From Camellia lanceoleosa (taxonomy: Eukaryota > Streptophyta > Magnoliopsida > Ericales > Theaceae): a stretch of DNA of 64,000 nt. The notes beneath the pieces were generated by a model. The model saw only the letters and a program-made list of their open reading frames with translations. It had not been told where the DNA came from and did no database searches. Location of the stretch: the NCBI GenBank assembly GCA_025200525.1, contig CM045763.1:63251018-63315017 (forward strand), written 5' to 3'. This document shows positions 58,310 to 64,000 of the stretch, in pieces (position 1 is the first letter of the stretch; each line of letters starts with the position of its first letter). The position numbers were made by a program, and so were the translations under genes.

Positions 58310-60821
58310 TGTGGACTCGCCTTTTTCTCGCACCCCCGCCTTTAGCAAAGGGTTTGAAAAGAAGGCCTTACAGTTCGGACTCCATCGTGGTTCTGAATCT
58401 AGTCTCACAAGTGCAATGTAAAACTGATAAACACCAAAGAGTCCAAATCCGGCAAACCTTTTTGAAAAATCGATTTTAAATCAAATAATGCCAAAATTGG
58501 ACTGCTTTGCCAGATACAGAGTCGCCACCTAAATATTTTATTTTTGGAGAAATTTAAGAAATCCTGACTCGTGCCAAAGGCCACGTGTCCGTCATCACCA
58601 AAGTTACCTCGGCTCGGGAACTTACGTACGAGAGGGGAAGGTCCTGAAATGAGCACCCCCTGCTCGCCCGATCAAAGATCGGCCTCTACTAATCATGAAA
58701 TTTTTTTTATAAACATTATGTGTTCTTATTTCGGTTATTATCTAACTTTACTACGTGACGCACACGAGCAAGTATAGACTAAAATTGCAAGAATTGGAAC
58801 AACTCAACTCATGTTTGTTTTCAAAAGTGGTTTGAATTTGCCACCCTCAAGTGGGCTTAAAGATGCAGTTTTGCCACCAAACATAGTTGGCTTAAAACAT
58901 GACTTCGCCACAACAAAGTGGGCTTAAAACTCACATTCATTGAATCGTTCCAATTCAAACAACAAAGCCTTCATCCACAGGCATTCAAGCAGTTTAGCAC
59001 TTAAGCACATAGCCTCATGGCAAGCATGCGAAACATGGCATTATGGCAATCACACTCATGCAATTATGCTAAAACATAAAACTTACCGAGTACTCCAAGC
59101 CAAAACAAAAACTAGTTAGAAAAATACATAATCTTAACTATACAATATGCCTAATGCAACACATGCAATATGAAATTAATAGGCTCGGCTACTAATATGG
59201 CATTTGCAACACTTTGATAGCATGCTTTGAAACACATAGTCAAATAAGTGTATTGAAATGACTATGCAATTCAATGATGCATCGAGCCTCGGTGCATGCA
59301 AGACAAATGAATGGATGCAAACAAGCAAGCATAAGGTATACTAATTGAAAATGTCCCTAATCTAACCATCGAAAGCGATTAAATAAAAGGGAGAAAAATG
59401 CGGGGTTGGAAGACATGCACACACACATGCACACTTATTACAATATTATGCCCTCGCGAATGAGGGTCCGAATGAATAAGAGCTAAGCTAATCTAATCAA
59501 ACTAATGTAATTTAATTAGTTAGACTAATTATTACAAACCAAATGAATAACTAGCAAACTACTAATTATTACAACAGTTAACTAATTAGTAACTAATTAA
59601 TTAAAACAACATGCACACTAACTAAACATGCAAGACATTAAGCTATACTGCCACAGCTCCACCTAGGGAAGTGAAAGATGCATGCACTCGATTTTTGCCC
59701 CGAAAAGCCACCGTTATGCTCTTGAGAGGCTCTGTTTGCAGGGTTGAGTACACTTCAAAACCTTTCTGCTCCAACTTAGCAAATCTCTACTGAGGATTGT
59801 ACCAGTGGCCTGCCGGCCATAGGAGGTTGCTGTCGGCCCTCTGCCGGCCAAAAGGGTGCCTTGCAGTTTAAATGAAGCCTTGCTACCATCGAGGAGGCAC
59901 TGTCGGCCACTAATGCTCTGGGTCACCATGCTACAATAGAACATAAACAGAGCAAAAATGAAGGTTTTTCCAAGGGTATGTTTGTACTATACCCTTTTTT
60001 ATCATCTCAAAACCTCAAAGGAGTGGCATACTTGGATCCACAACCACCAACCAAGCATTTTCAATGCATGATGGCCAAGGAACCAAGGAGTACAATTTCA
60101 TTGTATGCAAAAAACAAGACTCAAGACCATCACCTTATCATATGTGATCAAAGGCAACGGAAACTAAAGAGATTGGCTCATTTCATCACTTTGAGTACGA
60201 AATGCTCCAATCTTCCTTGTGTTCAATATAACGTCCAATTGAACACATGCAATGCAACACAATATGCTTATCTTGCTCAAGTTTTACTTATCACTTTTGT
60301 TTATTCATTTTAGTTACCGATTTTCTTTAACTTATTAAGTCCAAGGTGAGTGTCCTCTAATGAGAGAGGTGTCAACCAAGGGATGAATTAAGGTAAGAGA
60401 GAGGTCATGCCTCTAGTTAGTAGAAACCCCCAAAAGAGGATTAATACCATTGAGCACAAACCTCGATCTCAAGCTTAAACACAACTTAAAGTTTAACCAA
60501 CCCGCAAAGCAAATGAAAAAGTGAAGAAATGAGGGAGATTGCAGATATTTCAGTGCTAGAATTAGGCATGAAAAAGCATTAAAACATGCAACCAAGGCAC
60601 ACAAATGATGCTCAAAGCCCAAAAACACTAAGCTAGTGAAGGAAATAACCCTATAGCTATGCAAAACAAGCTTCAAATGAATTAACCAGCCCAAAATAGA
60701 GTCTAAACAGGTCAAAACAATGAAAAAAACATGCTGAGATTAAGCTACAAAATGCTAGAAAATCATGCTAACGTGATAGGCAACTAGGCATGCAAGCAAG
60801 ACAACAAGGAGGGGAGACCAT
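58310..60821 (-). repeat. 5' LTR of element B (truncated)
   Basis: The 3' end of the LTR is at 58310 (minus ...CCACA). It matches 4263-4342 and 39086-41245 in the other LTR, and its first 1 kb or more is related to F1 and F2. It stops matching after 'ggggagacca' at 60821, where element E begins, so about half of the LTR, including its TATA region, is gone. Confidence 0.88.
59808..59925. repeat. GCCGGCCA repeat in the upper B LTR
   Basis: Counterpart of 40228-40355, with one unit eroded ('ccttgcagtttaaatg'). Confidence 0.75.
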
Positions 60822-60839
60822 ATATGTAGGTAGTTTTAG

Positions 60840-61454
60840 GACACCTACCCAATCAAATACATCTTAATCCAATCCACCCTCAAATTTTTGAGCTTTTTCG
60901 TAATCTGTATCCACCATACAAGGAGCAAATCGAGCTAGTTCAGTTAATTTAGCCTCATACTTAGCTATATACACGTCGCCTTGCTTGAGTTCTTGGAATT
61001 CAGAACCCTTTTAGTCCCAAAAGCACTAAGGAAAGTACTTGTCATAGAAGATCTCATTGAATTGAGCTCATGTCATATTCTCATTACTAGTTCAGATTAA
61101 CAACCACCATCTTCGAGCTTCATCTTTTAGAGTATAGGTGGCCAGGAGGACTTTCTGAGTCTCGAAGCAGGGAAATACTTCAAATAGTTTCTCCATTTCA
61201 AGTAACCATGTCTCTACCTTTAAGGGTTCAATACCACCCAGGAAAGTCGGCGGTTTCATCTTCATAAGCTTCTGAGTTAAATTTATAATGTCATTGTCAT
61301 CTGGTTCAACTTGGACCGGAGGAGGCAAGGGAGGCAGAGGTTGTTGTCTTTGTTGCTGTATCATTGCTTCAGTTAGGGCTGTGAGCATTTGTTCCATTCG
61401 GCTCATGCGAGCCTCAAAAGATTCAGTTGTTCCATCATTTCTTGTATTTTCCAT
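60840..61454 (-). pseudogene. Gag N-terminal fragment of element E
   Basis: Starts MENTRNDGTTESFEAR, a Gln/Pro-rich stretch follows, then 'MKPPTFLGGIEPLKVETWL', 'EMEKLFEVFPCFETQKVLL' and 'LKDEARRWWLL', the typical retrotransposon gag capsid core. A stop at 61092; beyond it 'QFNEIFYDKYFP' and 'EFQELKQGDV' can still be read to about 60900 with further stops. No pol. Confidence 0.88.
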
Positions 61455-61680
61455 TTGCTATTGGTAAACAGGACAATAATAAACATAGGCAAATATTTTT
61501 TTTACAGTTTTCAGAACATTCAATCCCAATTCATTCGTTTCAATTTCATGTGTTCATGTTCAGATTTAGTTTTCATATTTACAAAATAAATACACACTCA
61601 CATATGCAGATGAAATGTCCGTAATTCTTTTCTAGGACATCTGATAGCTTGTATAGACTTGTGTGTGCGGTATAATTCAT

Positions 61681-61692
61681 GCTCTGATACCA
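61681..61692 (-). other. Primer-binding site of element E (tRNA-iMet type)
   Basis: Minus-strand TGGTATCAGAGC is complementary to the 3' end of plant initiator tRNA-Met. It lies three bases after the LTR end at 61696. Confidence 0.93.
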
Positions 61693-62889
61693 CTCTGTCA
61701 TGACCCAAACCTGTCCCTATAGGTTTAGCATCGTAATCGACCAGTAATCCTTGGATTACCAAAGGCCTCTGAACAATTTATCACATATTAAGGAGGCTGC
61801 AGAAGCAAATATATAAAACATACATAGTCCATTGAGTTGTGTTGATGTACATGGAACAAAACTTTTAAAAACTTATATATATATATATATATACATGTGA
61901 CGTTATAAATATGGTAGTCTTGCATCATCCATTTACACAAATAAAGTCAAAAAGGGACTTAGCCTGAAGTACAGGGAAAAAGAAAACTTGTTCATATACC
62001 AAAAGAAAACAAGTTTTATACATTCACAAAACATGACCACATGGTTTCCGGAACCTCCTCAGGAAACACAAGGGTTGGCTGACCAAAAATCCAAACTTTA
62101 GGCCATCAACTCTGGGCCTGGTCATGCGACCAGTCACCTACATACAAAGTATAAACAGAATGAGCGAGAGCCAAGTGAATAATAACAGAGTAAAGGGTTT
62201 TAATTGAATGATGTCCCATATCATACTCAAAAATCAGAGTTCATATCAGAAACAGATACATATTCTTATACAAAAATTAGAGTTCATGTTTAATCATACG
62301 TGGTACATCCATTAGTGCTAACAGAACAGATACAGAACATATGGTGGCTATAAGTAACCAGTTCCATAAAGGAACCTCTGGATCTGGATAATAGATAATG
62401 GATATGTTGAGCTCTATGTTGGAGCCTCCGGTACAGGTAATAGATTACAGATATATTAAGTTCCATAATGGAACCTCCGATAAGGGTAACAGCTAATAGA
62501 TATGCTAAGGATACCACGAATATATTTCAGAAATTAGACAATCATTCATTGTACAGAACATAACATTTCAGAAAACAGATCTTATTTCATCATACAGAAA
62601 ATAAATAAAGTTGAACATAGTTTTACTAAGTTATTACTCACAGATGGCTCCGAAAGCAGACAGACAGAACAAACAAATCAGATGGCTACGGCGCATGACC
62701 TACACGAACATAACAGATACACAAATTGTAACACACACTCGGATAGTACTTAACTTATTGCATTTCGTTCTTAGTGTGTTTCCACATCTTATCCCCATTA
62801 TTATATTTTAATCGTGGCCTAGGAATGCCTAAGATGCAATGAGGATGCCAAAATGAGTTTCAAAACACTTAGTCGTTTTTGCTGAAAAC

Positions 62890-63150
62890 AGGGTCCTCGC
62901 TCGAGCGCAACTTAGGTCACTCGAGCGGTCTGTAAACTCTGCAACAGTACTAGTTATGTGATTTTTCCGCTCGATGCACGCTTGACGATTACTCGAGCGT
63001 GAGACTGAAGTCCTTGCTTGAGCGCAACTCTTGTCACTCTAGCGGTCTTCAAAAATGTATAAACTTCCGGGAGCATGCATTTTATGCTCGAGCGAAAGTG
63101 CAAAACACAAAGTGGTCGCTCGAGCGCAGGATTTGTCGCTCAAGCGAAGG
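62890..63150. repeat. CTCGAGCG short repeats in element E LTR
   Basis: Six or so copies of (t)cgctcgagcgcaa and its variants, partly palindromic (GCTCGAGC), about 30-60 bp apart. Confidence 0.7.
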
Positions 63151-63711
63151 AGCAAAATTCTGAGATTCCTAGATTTGCTCCTAAGTTCAAAATTCAAACT
63201 CAAAATTGCAAATCATACTCTTTTGGGCCAAAATCTTGAGGAAACACTTGTAAGCTTATAAAACATTATGAATTAAAGATCATATCGCAAAATCAAGGCC
63301 CAAAAGCTTGCCAATTGTGCAAAACAAAACTCAATTCTTTGAAAACATAGCATGCATGCATTATCTTGACTTCAAAGCTCCCAAAATATGATCAATTGAT
63401 ATAACATGGTATCAAACAAGATGAATTCTCAAATAGAGGTACGATGGACACATGCATGAAAGGATTCTTTAAAATTAAACTCAAATTGTGATGAAATGGG
63501 CATGCATACATGGTATGATCTATATTCCTTCATTCTAGCTCACTTCGTATATTAATCTACTCAATTCTCTTGAATTCACATGTTATCTAACTCAATGTCA
63601 TAAATCTAAAGTTAAATTCTTACCTAGAAGCCTTAATTCCCCTTGAATCTTAGCAAGTCTTGCTCAGTACCACCAATTTCTTTCAATTCCTCGAGCAATT
63701 CCTAGCTTGAT

Positions 63712-63714
63712 CTC

Positions 63715-63751
<37 letters not shown>
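63712..63751. repeat. CT dinucleotide microsatellite
   Basis: About 19 consecutive ct/tc units. Confidence 0.97.
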
Positions 63752-63753
<2 letters not shown>

Positions 63754-64000
63754 GTTTGTTGACTCAAAAGATAAGGAAATAGAAGTGTATGGTTAAGTCT
63801 AGAGCTCACTTAGCCTTATATGGGCTCAATTAGCATTAGTTAATTAAGTTCAGTTAATGCTAATCTATTGTTATTATTTTATTCTAATTTAATCGCTCTG
63901 AATTGAATTTCTGTCAAACCTACCATAATTTCAAAAAAATTTCAAATTACACAAATACTAAGTCAATTTCGCGATCGGATGCCGGTAAGGCCTTCAATTT

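Larger units (their letters stand above)
60822..61695 (-). mobile_element. Truncated gypsy element E: gag start and PBS
   Basis: A chromovirus-like element cut off about 630 bp into gag. It joins the truncated B LTR at 60821. The PBS lies at 61681-61692. Confidence 0.85.
61696..64000 (-). repeat. 5' LTR of element E (other end not found)
   Basis: Begins on the plus strand TGTCATGACCC. The other end is not recognisable before the window edge. It contains a TA run (about 61873-61897), CTCGAG-centred repeats (62890-63150) and a CT microsatellite (63712-63751). No ORF of note. Confidence 0.65.

Noticed and set aside
61869..61900. TA run as a functional element
   Set aside because: Simple microsatellite in an LTR; no supporting context.
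62890..63150. CRISPR-like spacing of CTCGAGCG repeats
   Set aside because: Repeats are short, degenerate and irregularly spaced within a plant LTR.

Overview
This window is plant nuclear heterochromatin. I find no ordinary host gene. Nearly every base belongs to Ty3/gypsy LTR retrotransposons or their solo LTRs, nested up to four levels deep. The tRNA-type primer sites, the Tat/Ogre-type polyproteins with a second RNase H domain, the spliced genes with GT-AG introns and the plant-mobile-domain pseudogene all point to an angiosperm, probably a eudicot. I cannot name the species.

Layout. The oldest layer is two minus-strand, Ogre-like elements in tandem. Element D occupies 1-4262 (leader, gag, protease; the rest lies left of the window). 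Element B occupies about 43.3-58.3 kb, with its upper LTR at 58310-60821. The two share one LTR, now split into 4263-4342 and 39086 to about 43.2 kb. A Tekay/Del-like solo LTR (X) is inserted in that shared LTR and survives as 4343-6182, 27726-27864 and 38746-39085. Two related Tat-lineage elements are inserted in X, tail to tail. Element A is on the plus strand (6183-27720, TSD GTATT) and element C on the minus strand (27865-38740, TSD GCAAG). Two solo LTRs of about 5 kb, in opposite orientation, sit inside A: F1 (11935-16989, imperfect TSD) and F2 (19677-24938, TSD AAGGG). From 60822 to the right edge there is a truncated minus-strand gypsy element (E) with a tRNA-iMet-type primer site.

Gene content. 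A keeps a long RT-RNase H frame but has lost the gag core and its protease active site. C keeps a 412-codon integrase with its DDE residues but has YIDN instead of YIDD in RT. B carries a 710-bp tandem duplication inside its RT. No element looks autonomous.

Most interesting content. Both Tat-like families carry spliced genes antisense to the element, between integrase and the 3' LTR. In A and C these are two coiled-coil proteins with the same C-terminal module (ENRGFKHGW); one begins with a region resembling the 'putative gypsy type transposon' family. In B the same slot holds two different antisense pseudogenes: a six-exon plant-mobile-domain-like gene and a two-exon DUF7745-like gene. A GCCGGCCA-rich short repeat lies upstream of TATA boxes in the LTRs and also upstream of these antisense genes. 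Family names come from remembered motifs, not a database search.
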